This document shows positions 16,707 to 25,872 of a DNA stretch of 64,000 bases, one piece after another (within the stretch, counting starts at the first letter, position 1; every line of letters starts with the position of its first letter). The translations under genes and the position numbers were made by a program. This DNA comes from Nitrospira japonica (GTDB taxonomy: Bacteria > Nitrospirota > Nitrospiria > Nitrospirales > Nitrospiraceae), in assembly GCF_900169565.1 (NCBI RefSeq), contig NZ_LT828648.1:434001-498000 (forward strand), written 5' to 3'. The notes beneath the pieces are model-generated. The model made no database searches. It worked only from the letters and a program-made list of their open reading frames with translations, and was not told the DNA's origin.

Positions 16707-17741
16707 ATGGTGTGGGACCCCAAAGATCCTTGGAGCAAGAGAAGCGACCCGCTTGAGGATGTCCTGCGGCAGGCGCAATCTCAATTTAGGAATTTCCTGC
16801 CCTCCGGCGGCTTTCGGAACATTCTTTTTGCAGCGTTGCTGATCTTCCTGATTTGGCAGAGCGCGTTCATCGTCGGACCCGATGAAGAAGGTGTCGTGAA
16901 GCGTTTCGGCATCCCCGTGCGAGCCCTGGGTCCCGGTCCTCACCTGAAAATTCCCCTGATCGAAACGGTCTTACAGCCCAAAGTGGCAAAACTCCATCGG
17001 GTAGAGATCGGATTCCGGACCGATCGGCAGGCTCGCCAGCAGATGGTACCCCAGGAAGCACTCATGCTGACGGGGGACATGAACATTCTCGCCATCGAGT
17101 TCATCGTGCAATACAAGATCAAGGAAGCCGCCAACTATCTGTTCAACGTGGCGGACATCCATGACACCATCGGCAAAGCAGCGGAAGCTTCGATGCGCGA
17201 AGTGATCGGCAAGAGCAAGATCGATGAGGCGCTGACGACAGGTAAAGCGCAAATTCAGCAGGACACGCAAGATCTGTTGCAGCGGATTTTGGATCAGTAC
17301 CAAACCGGCGTGCAAATCGCCGCAATCCAGCTACAAGACGTGGATCCTCCCGAGGCGGTTGCGGCGGCCTTCAAGGACGTGACCAACGCCAAAGAAGATC
17401 GTGAAAAGTTGATCAATCAGGCGATCGGTTATCGGAACGACATTCTGCCCCGGGCCAAAGGCGAAGCAGCCCAGACGGTCAACCAGGCCAAGGGCTACGC
17501 CCAAGCCCGCCTGAACCGGGCCCAAGGTGAGGCAAACCGGTTCTTGGCGACGCTCAAAGAATACAACCAGGCCAAGGATACGATCAGCAAGCGGATCTAT
17601 ATCGAGACCATGGAAGAGATCCTTCCTAAAGTCGAGAAAATCATTCTCGATGGGAAAGCCGGCGAGCGAGTACTCCCCTATCTGCCGCTCGACCGCCACT
17701 CCAAGAAGATGCCGTCGGCCCCGGAGGGAGCGAAACCGTGA
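16707..17741 (+). CDS. hflK: FtsH protease regulator HflK
   Basis: SPFH/prohibitin-family membrane protein that, with HflC, forms a large periplasmic cage around FtsH protease. The 344-residue protein starts MVWDPKDPWSKRSDP, a typical HflK N terminus, has one membrane helix (about residues 36-56), an SPFH domain and a long coiled coil rich in Ala/Gln (AKGEAAQTVNQAKGYAQARL). A longer frame is open back to 16545, but that extra N terminus is unlike the family. No strong ribosome binding site is visible. Overlaps hflC by 4 bases. Confidence 0.93.
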   Translation: MVWDPKDPWSKRSDPLEDVLRQAQSQFRNFLPSGGFRNILFAALLIFLIWQSAFIVGPDEEGVVKRFGIPVRALGPGPHLKIPLIETVLQPKVAKLHRVEIGFRTDRQARQQMVPQEALMLTGDMNILAIEFIVQYKIKEAANYLFNVADIHDTIGKAAEASMREVIGKSKIDEALTTGKAQIQQDTQDLLQRILDQYQTGVQIAAIQLQDVDPPEAVAAAFKDVTNAKEDREKLINQAIGYRNDILPRAKGEAAQTVNQAKGYAQARLNRAQGEANRFLATLKEYNQAKDTISKRIYIETMEEILPKVEKIILDGKAGERVLPYLPLDRHSKKMPSAPEGAKP

Positions 17742-18598
17742 GCAAGCAAGGCTTGACCATCGCAGTGCTGGCCGTGCTGTTCGCGCTGTTCGTGCTCGGA
17801 GCCTCCCCCTTATTCGTCGTCGACGTCACTCAGACGGCCATCGTGGTCCAGCTTGGAAAGCCCATACGCACCGTGACGGAACCGGGGCTGTACGTGAAGG
17901 TGCCCTTCGCGCAGGAAGTCACCTATTTTGACAAACGGTTGCTGGATTACGATTCCGACGCGCAAGACGTCATCACTCAAGACAAGAAGACGTTGCTCTT
18001 GGATAATTTTGCCAAGTGGCGCATCACCGACCCTCTAAAGGTGTATCAGAATTTCCAAAGCCAGCGCGGGGCGCTCCAACGGTTGCACGACATCATTTAC
18101 TCGGAACTTCGAGTGGAATTGGGCAGGCACGATCTCGCCGAGATCGTCTCGACCGCTCGCGCCGAACTCATGAAGGTAGTGACCCAGCGGGCGAATGAAA
18201 AGGCGTCGGCCTACGGTATTGCGATCCAGGACGTACGAATCAAGCGGGCGGATCTCCCGCAGGAGAATGAGAAGACCGTCTTCCAGCGCATGCAGGCGGA
18301 ACGGGAACAACAGGCCAAGCAATATCGGGCGGAGGGGGCGGAAGAGGCCCAAAAGATCCGCTCCGATGCGGAGAAAGACAAGGAGATTCTGCTTGCCCAG
18401 GCCTATAAGGAATCGGAAGAAATCCGCGGAGAGGGCGATGCCAAAGCTTTCCGTATCTACGCCGATGCGTATCGGCAAGACCCAAAGTTCTTTGACTTTA
18501 CCCGGTCGATGGAAGCCTACAAAAAATCCTTGGACGACAAGACCACTTTGGTTCTAAGTCCCGACTCAGAGTTCTTCCATTATCTCAAACAGCGCTGA
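17738..18598 (+). CDS. hflC: FtsH protease regulator HflC
   Basis: Partner of HflK in the FtsH-regulating complex. The 286-residue protein starts at a GTG inside the hflK stop codon (GTGA overlap), so translation is coupled. One N-terminal membrane helix (LTIAVLAVLFALFVLGASPLF), SPFH domain with VDVTQTAIVVQLGKPIRTVT and YFDKRLLDYDS, then the helical stalk (YRAEGAEEAQKIRSDAEKDK). It converges with fhs, the two stops being 6 bases apart. Confidence 0.94.
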   Translation: MSKQGLTIAVLAVLFALFVLGASPLFVVDVTQTAIVVQLGKPIRTVTEPGLYVKVPFAQEVTYFDKRLLDYDSDAQDVITQDKKTLLLDNFAKWRITDPLKVYQNFQSQRGALQRLHDIIYSELRVELGRHDLAEIVSTARAELMKVVTQRANEKASAYGIAIQDVRIKRADLPQENEKTVFQRMQAEREQQAKQYRAEGAEEAQKIRSDAEKDKEILLAQAYKESEEIRGEGDAKAFRIYADAYRQDPKFFDFTRSMEAYKKSLDDKTTLVLSPDSEFFHYLKQR

Positions 18599-18604
18599 CG
18601 ACGG

Positions 18605-20287
18605 CTACGTGAGCCCCACGATCGTCCCGGTTTTCCCGTCGACGTCGATTCGCTCCCCGGCCGGCTTCTTGGGCAATCCCGGCATCAACTGAATTCCCGA
18701 ACAGACCGCCGTCAGGAATTCTGCGCCTGCAAGCAAGCGCAGTTCCTTGATCGGCAGCGTAAAGCCGGTCGGTCGGCCCTTGAGCGAGGGATCATGGGAG
18801 AGCGACAGCGGAGTTTTCGCCATGCAGATGGGGAGTTGACCGTACCCCAAATCTCCGACAACTCCAATTTGCCGCTCGGCGGAGGGATCATAGGACACCG
18901 CTCCGGCTCCGTACATCGCCATCGCGATCGTCTCGATCTTTTTCTTGATCGGCCAAGTGAGCTCGTACAAATGCGAAAAAGAGGAGGGTTGGCTTGCAGC
19001 TGCGATCACTGCGTGAGCCAAGGCTTCCGCTCCCTTCCCCCCATCGGACCAGTGGGTTGAGACGGCTGCGTCCGTCGCTCCCGCGCTTTTGGCTCGTTCC
19101 CGAACCCATTCCAACTCGGCGTGGGAATCGTCGCTGAACGCATTGACCGCCACGACGACCGGCACGCCGTACCGCTTGACGTTGGCGATGTGTTGCTCCA
19201 AATTGGCGAATCCCTTTTCGAGCGCCTGCATATTGGGTCCCGTCAGCGATGACGGGAGCGGCTGCCCGGATTTGATGCCCTCACCGGTACCGTGCAACTT
19301 GAGGGCCCGTAACGTCGCCACGACGACGGCCGCCGACGGCTTGTGCCCTGAGACCCGGCATTTGATGTTGAAGAACTTTTCCGCACCGAGTTCGCTTCCG
19401 AATCCCGCCTCCGTCACCACATAGTCGGCACACCGCAGCGCGATCGCGTCGGAGAGAACCGAACAATTTCCATGGGCGATGTTTCCGAACGGTCCCGTGT
19501 GGACGAATGCAGGGGTTCCTTCCAACGTTTGCACCACGTTCGGCAGCAATGCATCATTGAGCAGGGCCGCCATGGACCCCACGCAATTCAAATCCCCGGA
19601 GGTCACGGGCTTTCCATCTTTCGTCAACCCCACGATCACCCGGCCGAGCCGATGCCGCAGATCGTCCCGGCCGGTGGCGAGAGCAAGGATCGCCATAACT
19701 TCGGAAGCTTCCGAGATCACGAATTGACCCTTTTGGCCCTGAATCCCCGTGCCTAACATCAACTCCCGCAACGCGCGGTCGCTGATTCCCGACGTGCGAG
19801 GCCATGAAATGCGTTCGGGATCGATGTGTCGTTCGTTCCCGTGAAAGACGTGATTGTCGACGAATGCCGAGAGCAGATTGTGCGCAGCGGAGACCGCATG
19901 GGCATCTCCGGTAAAATGGAGATTGATCTGCTCCATGGGAACGACTTGTGCCCGGCCTCCACCCGTTCCGCCGCCCTTGATCCCGAACACTGGACCAAGA
20001 GAAGGTTCACGAAGTGTTACGATAGCGCGATGACCGAGGCGACAGAGCCCCATGGTTAATCCTATGGAAGTCGTCGTCTTTCCCTCTCCCAGAGGGGTAG
20101 GGTTTATAGCTGTAACCAGCACATATCGAGCTTGAGGTCGATGCTTGAGCCGATCGAGGGCGGTCAGAGAAACTTTGCCCATGTGCCTTCCGTGCGGATG
20201 AATTTCATCCGGAGAAAGTCCCAGGAGCTTGCCGATCTCTTGAATGGGACGAAGGTTGCCTGCCGGACTACGGTCAGCGTCATTCAT
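18605..20287 (-). CDS. fhs: Formate--tetrahydrofolate ligase
   Basis: Activates formate to 10-formyl-tetrahydrofolate using ATP, the entry of C1 units into folate metabolism. The 560-residue protein has the P-loop TPLGEGKTTTSIGL at 64-77, the GIKGGGTGGGRAQVVPMEQI segment, FHFTGD-like HLHFTGDAHAV, and VGDLGYGQLPICMAKTPLSL near the C terminus. Full length and intact. Cytoplasmic. The window also has pabB/pabC for making folate itself, but the genes are not linked. Confidence 0.96.
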   Translation of the reverse strand: MNDADRSPAGNLRPIQEIGKLLGLSPDEIHPHGRHMGKVSLTALDRLKHRPQARYVLVTAINPTPLGEGKTTTSIGLTMGLCRLGHRAIVTLREPSLGPVFGIKGGGTGGGRAQVVPMEQINLHFTGDAHAVSAAHNLLSAFVDNHVFHGNERHIDPERISWPRTSGISDRALRELMLGTGIQGQKGQFVISEASEVMAILALATGRDDLRHRLGRVIVGLTKDGKPVTSGDLNCVGSMAALLNDALLPNVVQTLEGTPAFVHTGPFGNIAHGNCSVLSDAIALRCADYVVTEAGFGSELGAEKFFNIKCRVSGHKPSAAVVVATLRALKLHGTGEGIKSGQPLPSSLTGPNMQALEKGFANLEQHIANVKRYGVPVVVAVNAFSDDSHAELEWVRERAKSAGATDAAVSTHWSDGGKGAEALAHAVIAAASQPSSFSHLYELTWPIKKKIETIAMAMYGAGAVSYDPSAERQIGVVGDLGYGQLPICMAKTPLSLSHDPSLKGRPTGFTLPIKELRLLAGAEFLTAVCSGIQLMPGLPKKPAGERIDVDGKTGTIVGLT

Positions 20288-20347
20288 GAGGTTCTATCCG
20301 TCGTTCTCCGGCGGCGACCCAAGATTCCTCCGGAACCCGATCATTCG

Positions 20348-20392
20348 TCAAAAAATGAGCGCGCTACGAATCTTCCGTATTCGTAGCGCGCT
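20348..20392 (-). terminator. Rho-independent terminator after the M23 peptidase gene
   Basis: Arms 20358-20370 (AGCGCGCTACGAA) and 20380-20392 form a perfect 13-bp stem with a 9-nt loop. Read on the minus strand the stem is followed by CATTTTTTGA, the T-run of an intrinsic terminator. It lies 40 bases past the stop of the M23 gene and just upstream of fhs. Confidence 0.88.
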
Positions 20393-20431
20393 ATATTTGG
20401 AACGAACGCTTCGATCTCTACCTGGCTGGTC

Positions 20432-21457
20432 CTAATCGAGAATATATTTCGTCGGATCGAAGGTTTGACCGTTCACCTTGACCATATAGTGAAGGTGCGG
20501 CCCGGTGGCTAAGCCCGTGCTGCCGACCAACCCCACGACATCACCTCGCTTCACGCGCTGTCCCTCTTTGACAAGAGCCTTCGCAAGGTGACCGTAAAGG
20601 GTTTCGATTCCAAACCCATGATCCAATCTCACAAGGTTCCCGAGTTTCGAGTCAAATCCGACGGTCGTAACCCGTCCCTGAGCAGGAGCTTGAACCGGCG
20701 CATTTGCTGCGGCACCGATATCCAGACCGTCGTGCCAAGCGGGTTTCTCGGTAAATGGAGAAACACGAGGTCCAAACCCGGACGTCACCCACCCCCTGAC
20801 AGGCCAAATAGACGGAGTAGCGGCCCACCGGGATGATTTTTGTTCAGCGGCCAAGGATAACTCCTGAAGGGCGCGTTCTTGAGCACTAGCCTCCCGAGAC
20901 AGCCAGTCAATACCCTGCTTCACAACCGCGAGGAGCTCGTGCTCGTCAAGTTCGGACTGATCCGCAATGTTCCTGGGTTGAGTAGACGCTCCATTCTTAT
21001 CCGACTCGGAGAGCTGAAGGGCGGCATCACCCTTGAGGGAAGCTGAAGGAGACACCGCATTACCGTCTGGTAGCGGGCCATCCTCACCGCCTCGACCGTT
21101 CACTGTATCCCCCGTTTTGGGCGTCTCTATGCCAAGCATCACACGGAGCCGCTGATTCACCTCTTTCATGCTACTCAGTCGCTTCTTAAGGTCGTCAATG
21201 GCGTTTGAGAAGGCGGCGGTTTGTTGACGCGCACTCATAGCCTCGGAACGGAAAGCGGAAAGCTCCCAAACTTCACCTGTTCTAATGACGTAATGAGACA
21301 AGACAAACAGGTCAGCAATGATAAATATTCCACATACTATCAATAGTTTGCGCACAAACTTCCGCGGGAAGCTAAACCGCAGTGGCTTCGCCGTAGACCC
21401 TCGAAAGATCACAACGGTGTAAGAGTCACTATTTTCAGCGCCGGTCGTCTGTCCCAT
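20432..21457 (-). CDS. Membrane-anchored M23 (LytM) peptidase
   Basis: A 341-residue type II membrane protein: cytoplasmic N terminus, one membrane helix (residues 38-57), a coiled-coil and linker region, then an M23 domain (215-341) with zinc ligands His242 and Asp246 (WHDGLDIG), and His290 plus His321/His323 (GPHLHY), all present. It should cut peptide cross-links in the periplasm during cell division or growth. The ATG at 21457 has GGGGTG upstream; a GTG at 21466 is less likely. Ends before a strong terminator. Confidence 0.9.
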   Translation of the reverse strand: MGQTTGAENSDSYTVVIFRGSTAKPLRFSFPRKFVRKLLIVCGIFIIADLFVLSHYVIRTGEVWELSAFRSEAMSARQQTAAFSNAIDDLKKRLSSMKEVNQRLRVMLGIETPKTGDTVNGRGGEDGPLPDGNAVSPSASLKGDAALQLSESDKNGASTQPRNIADQSELDEHELLAVVKQGIDWLSREASAQERALQELSLAAEQKSSRWAATPSIWPVRGWVTSGFGPRVSPFTEKPAWHDGLDIGAAANAPVQAPAQGRVTTVGFDSKLGNLVRLDHGFGIETLYGHLAKALVKEGQRVKRGDVVGLVGSTGLATGPHLHYMVKVNGQTFDPTKYILD

Positions 21458-21543
21458 AAGCGTCACCCCTGGTCCTGAGGGGTCATATCAAAATCCTTAC
21501 AACTCTGTTCGAGTGTACCCATGCGAGCCTCTTCGGTCAACCA

Positions 21544-21888
21544 TCAATTTTGTTTTGACTGATCTACTTGAGTAAAAATCCATGCCAGATAGGGAGCGAA
21601 CCCGCTTTTGACAGATAATCCAATAATTTCAGGAACTTCATATGGGTGGAGCGCTTTGATCGCTCTTTCTAATGCCGGGTAGCGGCGAGCTGTGGTCTTC
21701 ATGATAATCAGTACTTCACTGTCTTGCACCATTTTCCCCTTCCACTCGTAGAAGGATTGAGCCTTCCCTATGATGGTCGCACAGGCCACAAGCCTCTTGC
21801 TGACCAGAGTCTTGGACATTCTAGCTGCGAGCTTCTGATCTGGAACCGTCGTTAAGACGGCTAGATGTGCGAGGGATCGCTTAGTCAT
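21544..21888 (-). CDS. cutA: Divalent-cation tolerance protein CutA
   Basis: A 114-residue trimeric CutA1 family protein. Visible signatures: VLTTVPDQKLAARMSKTLVS, RLVACATIIGKAQSFYEWKG (conserved Cys and Trp) and LHPYEVPEIIGLSVKSGFAPYL is the C-terminal core (HPYEVPE). In E. coli it is tied to copper tolerance; more general roles are likely. Divergent from the rhodanese gene across a 177-base gap. Confidence 0.93.
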   Translation of the reverse strand: MTKRSLAHLAVLTTVPDQKLAARMSKTLVSKRLVACATIIGKAQSFYEWKGKMVQDSEVLIIMKTTARRYPALERAIKALHPYEVPEIIGLSVKSGFAPYLAWIFTQVDQSKQN

Positions 21889-22065
21889 AAGAAATTCGAG
21901 TTTACGAAAGCCTCCGCATTGCCCGATAATGCTACTGATACGATGGCATCGGTGAGGAAGACACTCCTGCTTTAGCGGATGATATCAGAACGTCGTCAGG
22001 TTGACAGGAGCATTTTACCTGTTCCATATGATCCGATCACAACAGAGAGGGAGGCAATCACACCA

Positions 22066-22386
22066 ATGAGCTTCATGATCACGCCGCAGGAGTTGAAGAC
22101 CAGACTGGATAACAAGGATCCGATGGTATTGTTGGATGTCCGTGAGCAGTGGGAATACGACCTGGCCAAAATCAACGGGTCGGTGCTGATTCCTCTTTCC
22201 ACCCTGCCACATTCCCTGTCACGGCTGGACCGAAATTCGGAGATCATTGCAATCTGCCACCATGGAATGCGGAGCGCCGACGCCACGGGTTTTCTTGCGC
22301 AACAGGGATTCACCAAGGTCAAGAACCTTGTCGGAGGCATCGATGCGTGGTCGGCGCAAGTCGACGGAACCGTTCCTCGCTACTGA
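22066..22386 (+). CDS. Rhodanese-like sulfurtransferase domain protein
   Basis: A 106-residue single-domain rhodanese in the cytoplasm. It begins MSFMITPQELKTRLDNKDP, has LLDVREQWEYDLAKINGSV and the active-site loop CHHGMRS with its catalytic Cys, then GFTKVKNLVGGIDAWS, all typical of GlpE/PspE-type proteins. It would carry persulfide sulfur to an unknown acceptor. The ATG at 22066 follows GGGAGGCAATCACACCA; the frame itself is open from 21979. Confidence 0.88.
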   Translation: MSFMITPQELKTRLDNKDPMVLLDVREQWEYDLAKINGSVLIPLSTLPHSLSRLDRNSEIIAICHHGMRSADATGFLAQQGFTKVKNLVGGIDAWSAQVDGTVPRY

Positions 22387-22422
22387 CCCGAGTCGCATGG
22401 CAATGGAATGATCCGGACGGTT

Positions 22423-23346
22423 TCACCCCATCCGCTGTTTGAAATACTCGACCGTTCGCTTGAGGCCGTCGCTTAGGCTCATTTTTGGCTCCCATGAGAG
22501 TTCGTGACGAAGCTTCGTCGCGTCGATGACGCTACGCGCCTGTTCACCCTTCTTTGCGGGGCCGTGCAACTCTTTGCAGGTTGAACCTGTGTGTTGTACC
22601 AGAATCCTGAATAAGTCGTTGACGGACGTTTCAACACCGGTCCCCACGTTATACGTACCGGCCGTTTCCTGCCCCATGACCGCCAAATTGGCTTCCACGA
22701 CGTCTTCCACGAAGACAAAGTCCCGTGTTTGCCGCCCGTTCCCGTTAATCACCGGCTGCTCATTGTTCAGGAGTTTTTGGATGAAGATGGCGACCACCCC
22801 CGCTTCGCCTTCGGGATCCTGACGAGGTCCGTATACGTTGGCATAGCGAAGATTCACGACTTGGACTCCGCCCACGCGCTCGTAATACGACAAGTATTGC
22901 TCTCCACAGAGTTTGCTGAGTCCATACGGCGACAACGGCATGGTCGCATGCGACTCCGGCGCGGGAAACACATCCTGCTCCCCGTAGATGGCTCCCCCTG
23001 ATGACGAAAAGACGACCTTTCTCACCCCGTGCTTGACCGTCTGTTGGAGAATATTAAGCGTTCCCAGGACGTTGACTTGTGCATCAAAAAGGGGATCCTC
23101 GACGGACTTGCGAACGTCCATCTGCGCGGCCAAATGCAGAACGACGTTGGGGCGTTCATTCCGGAATACCCGCTCCAGACGCCAACTCTGGATGTCAGTC
23201 TTGTAAAAGCGTGCGGCCCGGTTGAGGTTGCGCCGTTTTCCACTCGACAGATTGTCGACGACAACGACGTCGTGTCCTTCCTGAACGAGTCGGTCGACTA
23301 TGTGAGATCCAATAAAGCCTGCTCCCCCGGTCACCAGAACCTTCAT
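22423..23346 (-). CDS. NAD-dependent epimerase/dehydratase (UDP-glucose 4-epimerase type)
   Basis: Short-chain dehydrogenase of the extended type acting on a nucleotide sugar. The 307-residue protein has the NAD fold GGAGFIG at 7-13, the catalytic Ser near SSSGG (114-118) and YGLSK at 141-145 (Tyr/Lys). The motifs RYANVYGPRQDP and GRQTRDFVFVEDVVEAN are those of GalE-like epimerases. The sugar cannot be fixed; UDP-glucose or UDP-N-acetylglucosamine are likely. It is last in the minus-strand run that begins at zapB/zapA. Confidence 0.87.
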   Translation of the reverse strand: MKVLVTGGAGFIGSHIVDRLVQEGHDVVVVDNLSSGKRRNLNRAARFYKTDIQSWRLERVFRNERPNVVLHLAAQMDVRKSVEDPLFDAQVNVLGTLNILQQTVKHGVRKVVFSSSGGAIYGEQDVFPAPESHATMPLSPYGLSKLCGEQYLSYYERVGGVQVVNLRYANVYGPRQDPEGEAGVVAIFIQKLLNNEQPVINGNGRQTRDFVFVEDVVEANLAVMGQETAGTYNVGTGVETSVNDLFRILVQHTGSTCKELHGPAKKGEQARSVIDATKLRHELSWEPKMSLSDGLKRTVEYFKQRMG

Positions 23347-23379
23347 GCATCCTCCCCTCGTGCGCACATGATCGTCCGA

Positions 23380-24144
23380 TCAAGCGCTCATCTTACTACG
23401 ATACTCAAAGGCCACAAGAATTTCTCGATTTCCTTTGCGACCCTTCACCGTCGCCTCCTGCATTCCTATAGCAGGAAGCCCCAAGCCGGCCGCGCACGCC
23501 ATCACTTTTTTTGCAGCGTCGGCGCGTTGTCCGTCGTCGCGAACGATTCCCCCCGATCCTACTTCTCCCTTTCCCACCTCAAACTGCGGTTTCACCAGCG
23601 CAACGACGCGCGCGCCGTCTTGAAGAAATCGCACGACGCTCGGCAGAACGAGGCTCAGAGAGATAAACGACACGTCGATCACCGCAAGCTGGATCAACTC
23701 CCGAACCAGCGACGGATCGAGGTATCTGATGTTGGTCCTCTCGAGAAGAACGACCCGCGGATCTTGTCTCAACTTCCAGGCAAGCTGCCCGTATCCGACG
23801 TCCACCGCGTACACTTTGACGGCGCCCCTTTGCAGCAGACAGTCGGTAAATCCTCCCGTCGAGCAACCGACATCGAGACAGATCGCGCCCTTCGGATCGA
23901 TCGAAAACGCCTCCAATGCCGGAGCCAGTTTTTCCCCGGCCCGGCTGACGAAGGGCGCCGGCCGACAGACTTCGACACGAGCGTCACGGGCGACCAGCTT
24001 TGCCGGTTTGTCCACGACGTTGCCGTCGACAAGAACACCGCCGGCCAACACGGTTCTGACCGCGTTTTCGCGGCTGGGAGCCAGTCCCAGGGAGACCAGC
24101 AGGGTGTCTAATCGTTCGCGGGAGGAATGCCTCGGAGAAGTCAT
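23380..24144 (-). CDS. tlyA: TlyA family RNA 2'-O-methyltransferase
   Basis: A 254-residue enzyme with an N-terminal S4 RNA-binding domain (ERLDTLLVSLGLAPSRENAV) and a FtsJ/RrmJ-like methyltransferase domain: SAM site LDVGCSTGGFTDCLLQRGA, then YAVDVGYGQLAWKLR and the catalytic Lys in ALVKPQFEVGKGEVGSGGIV. In mycobacteria TlyA 2'-O-methylates 16S and 23S rRNA; other homologues are called haemolysins historically, without good grounds. Lies 35 bases after xseB. Confidence 0.93.
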   Translation of the reverse strand: MTSPRHSSRERLDTLLVSLGLAPSRENAVRTVLAGGVLVDGNVVDKPAKLVARDARVEVCRPAPFVSRAGEKLAPALEAFSIDPKGAICLDVGCSTGGFTDCLLQRGAVKVYAVDVGYGQLAWKLRQDPRVVLLERTNIRYLDPSLVRELIQLAVIDVSFISLSLVLPSVVRFLQDGARVVALVKPQFEVGKGEVGSGGIVRDDGQRADAAKKVMACAAGLGLPAIGMQEATVKGRKGNREILVAFEYRSKMSA

Positions 24145-24179
24145 TGAACGGCGGGTACACTCAGAAAGACCTGAAACCG

Positions 24180-24434
24180 TTACTGACCGTTGGATCCGGA
24201 CGACGAAGAGCCATCCCCAAGGTCTTGGGTAAAGGCATGGAGCCGTTTCTTTCCGTTCTGCTCTTGCACTAACACTTCGACTTTGCGTTCCGCGTCCTCA
24301 AGAATCTTGAGACAGCTCTTGGAGAGACGAATCCCTTCCTCGAAGATCTTGAGAGATTCGTCAAGCGGGAGATCGCCCTTCTCCAATTCGCCGACGATCG
24401 ACTCCAAACGCGCAATGGCCTGTTCAAACTTCAC
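24180..24434 (-). CDS. xseB: Exodeoxyribonuclease VII small subunit
   Basis: An 84-residue two-helix protein that binds XseA to form exonuclease VII. The family pattern FEQAIARLESIVGELEKGDL, PLDESLKIFEEGIRLSKSCL and the long second helix are all present. The C-terminal Ser/Gly tail (GDGSSSSGSNGQ) is variable in the family. It follows xseA after 58 bases. Confidence 0.94.
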   Translation of the reverse strand: MKFEQAIARLESIVGELEKGDLPLDESLKIFEEGIRLSKSCLKILEDAERKVEVLVQEQNGKKRLHAFTQDLGDGSSSSGSNGQ

Positions 24435-24492
24435 ACTTACGTCCCCCCTGTTCGACGCACAATGCGGTCATTATAGCACTCCGCCGAGGATT

Positions 24493-25866
24493 TCAAACCG
24501 TTCTGTCCGGCAACACGTCCTTTACCAAGCAGTGCAATTTCCCATCCATCAATCGGACGGCAACGGCCTCGCCAACTCGTGCGTCTTGAGCCCGTTTGAG
24601 CACGGAGCCATCCGATATTTTCGTGAGCAGGCCGTACCCGCGGCCAAGAACAGCTAAGGGGCTCAGACTGTTCAAGCGCGCACATGTCGCTTCGATACGT
24701 CGCCTTCTTTGCGCGGCCATCACAGATGTCTGACGTTGCAGCCGTTTGAACAGGAGCGGTATCATGACAAGATGGCGTTTGACGATGACAAATGGACTCA
24801 GTTTGCTTAACTCGCGATCCGCTTGTCGAACCCGGTCGCCCTCCACCCCGGCTCTGGAACGCACTTTCTCGATGAGGCAATCCGTCATGTCGTCCACCTG
24901 CTGAGCCTTTTCTCGAAGGCGAAACTGAATGCAGGATAATCCCTTGGAATTGAAGTCCAGCCGCCGATGTTCCGACAAGCAATGCCTCGCCATGGCCATC
25001 TGAAGCCGTACCGTAAGACCCCGTAGACCCTCCAATACTTCGGAGAGAACGGGCACGACCATTTCTGCCGCGACTGAAGGGGTCGGAGCGCGAAGGTCCG
25101 CGGCGGCGTCCGTCAGCGTCATGTCGATTTCATGACCAACCGCTGAGACAATGGGAATTCTCGATGCCGCGACGGCTCGGACCACGGCTTCTTCGTTGAA
25201 CGTCCACAGATCTTCCAGGGAGCCTCCACCTCGTCCCAGGATAATCACCTCGACCGAACGCTGTGCATTCAGCAAGGTCAAGGCCTCGATGATCTGCTGG
25301 GCCGCCGGTTCGCCCTGAACCTGCACCGGGACGACGATGACATGAAGAGTCGGCCACCGCCGGCCGAGCACCGACAGAATATCTTTGAGGGCCGCTCCGT
25401 TCAGCGAGGTGACCACGCCAACGGTTCGCGGAAACCTTGGAATTTGCTTTTTCCTCAGAGCATCAAAAAGGCCTTCGGCGGACAGACGCGTTCTCAATTG
25501 ATCGAATGCCACTTGAAGCGCGCCGACGCCTTTGGGCTCAACCGCCTCCATGAGGATCTGATATTCCCCCCTCGGCTCGTACACGCTGAGACGACCTCGC
25601 ACAATGACGTGCATTCCATCCTGGAGGGCAAAGCGAATACGCACCGCGCTTGAACGAAACAGTACCGCTCGTATCTGACTCCTCTCATCCTTCAAGGTGC
25701 AGTACACATGACCCGACGCAGGCGTCCGTAAGTTCGAGATCTCACCCTCCATCCACACGTCCTGAAAGGTGCTCTCAAGCGATGCGCGAATGAGGCTTGT
25801 ACACTCTGATACGGTGAGAATGGATCCCGAAGGAAGGAGGTCGGACTTGTAGAGTACGGTCGCCAC
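24493..25866 (-). CDS. xseA: Exodeoxyribonuclease VII large subunit
   Basis: Catalytic subunit of the single-strand-specific exonuclease VII. The 457-residue protein has an N-terminal OB-fold (TVSECTSLIRASLESTFQDV; MEGEISNLRTPASGHVYCTL), the nuclease domain with GVVTSLNGAALKDILSVLGR, RGGGSLEDLWTFNEE and VSAVGHEIDMTLTDAAADLR, then a coiled-coil stretch and the C-terminal segment ARLNSLSPLAVLGRGYGLLT. Complete. It starts 6 bases after the phosphoesterase gene stop, so in one operon with rny. Confidence 0.96.
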   Translation of the reverse strand: MATVLYKSDLLPSGSILTVSECTSLIRASLESTFQDVWMEGEISNLRTPASGHVYCTLKDERSQIRAVLFRSSAVRIRFALQDGMHVIVRGRLSVYEPRGEYQILMEAVEPKGVGALQVAFDQLRTRLSAEGLFDALRKKQIPRFPRTVGVVTSLNGAALKDILSVLGRRWPTLHVIVVPVQVQGEPAAQQIIEALTLLNAQRSVEVIILGRGGGSLEDLWTFNEEAVVRAVAASRIPIVSAVGHEIDMTLTDAAADLRAPTPSVAAEMVVPVLSEVLEGLRGLTVRLQMAMARHCLSEHRRLDFNSKGLSCIQFRLREKAQQVDDMTDCLIEKVRSRAGVEGDRVRQADRELSKLSPFVIVKRHLVMIPLLFKRLQRQTSVMAAQRRRRIEATCARLNSLSPLAVLGRGYGLLTKISDGSVLKRAQDARVGEAVAVRLMDGKLHCLVKDVLPDRTV

Positions 25867-25872
25867 TATCCG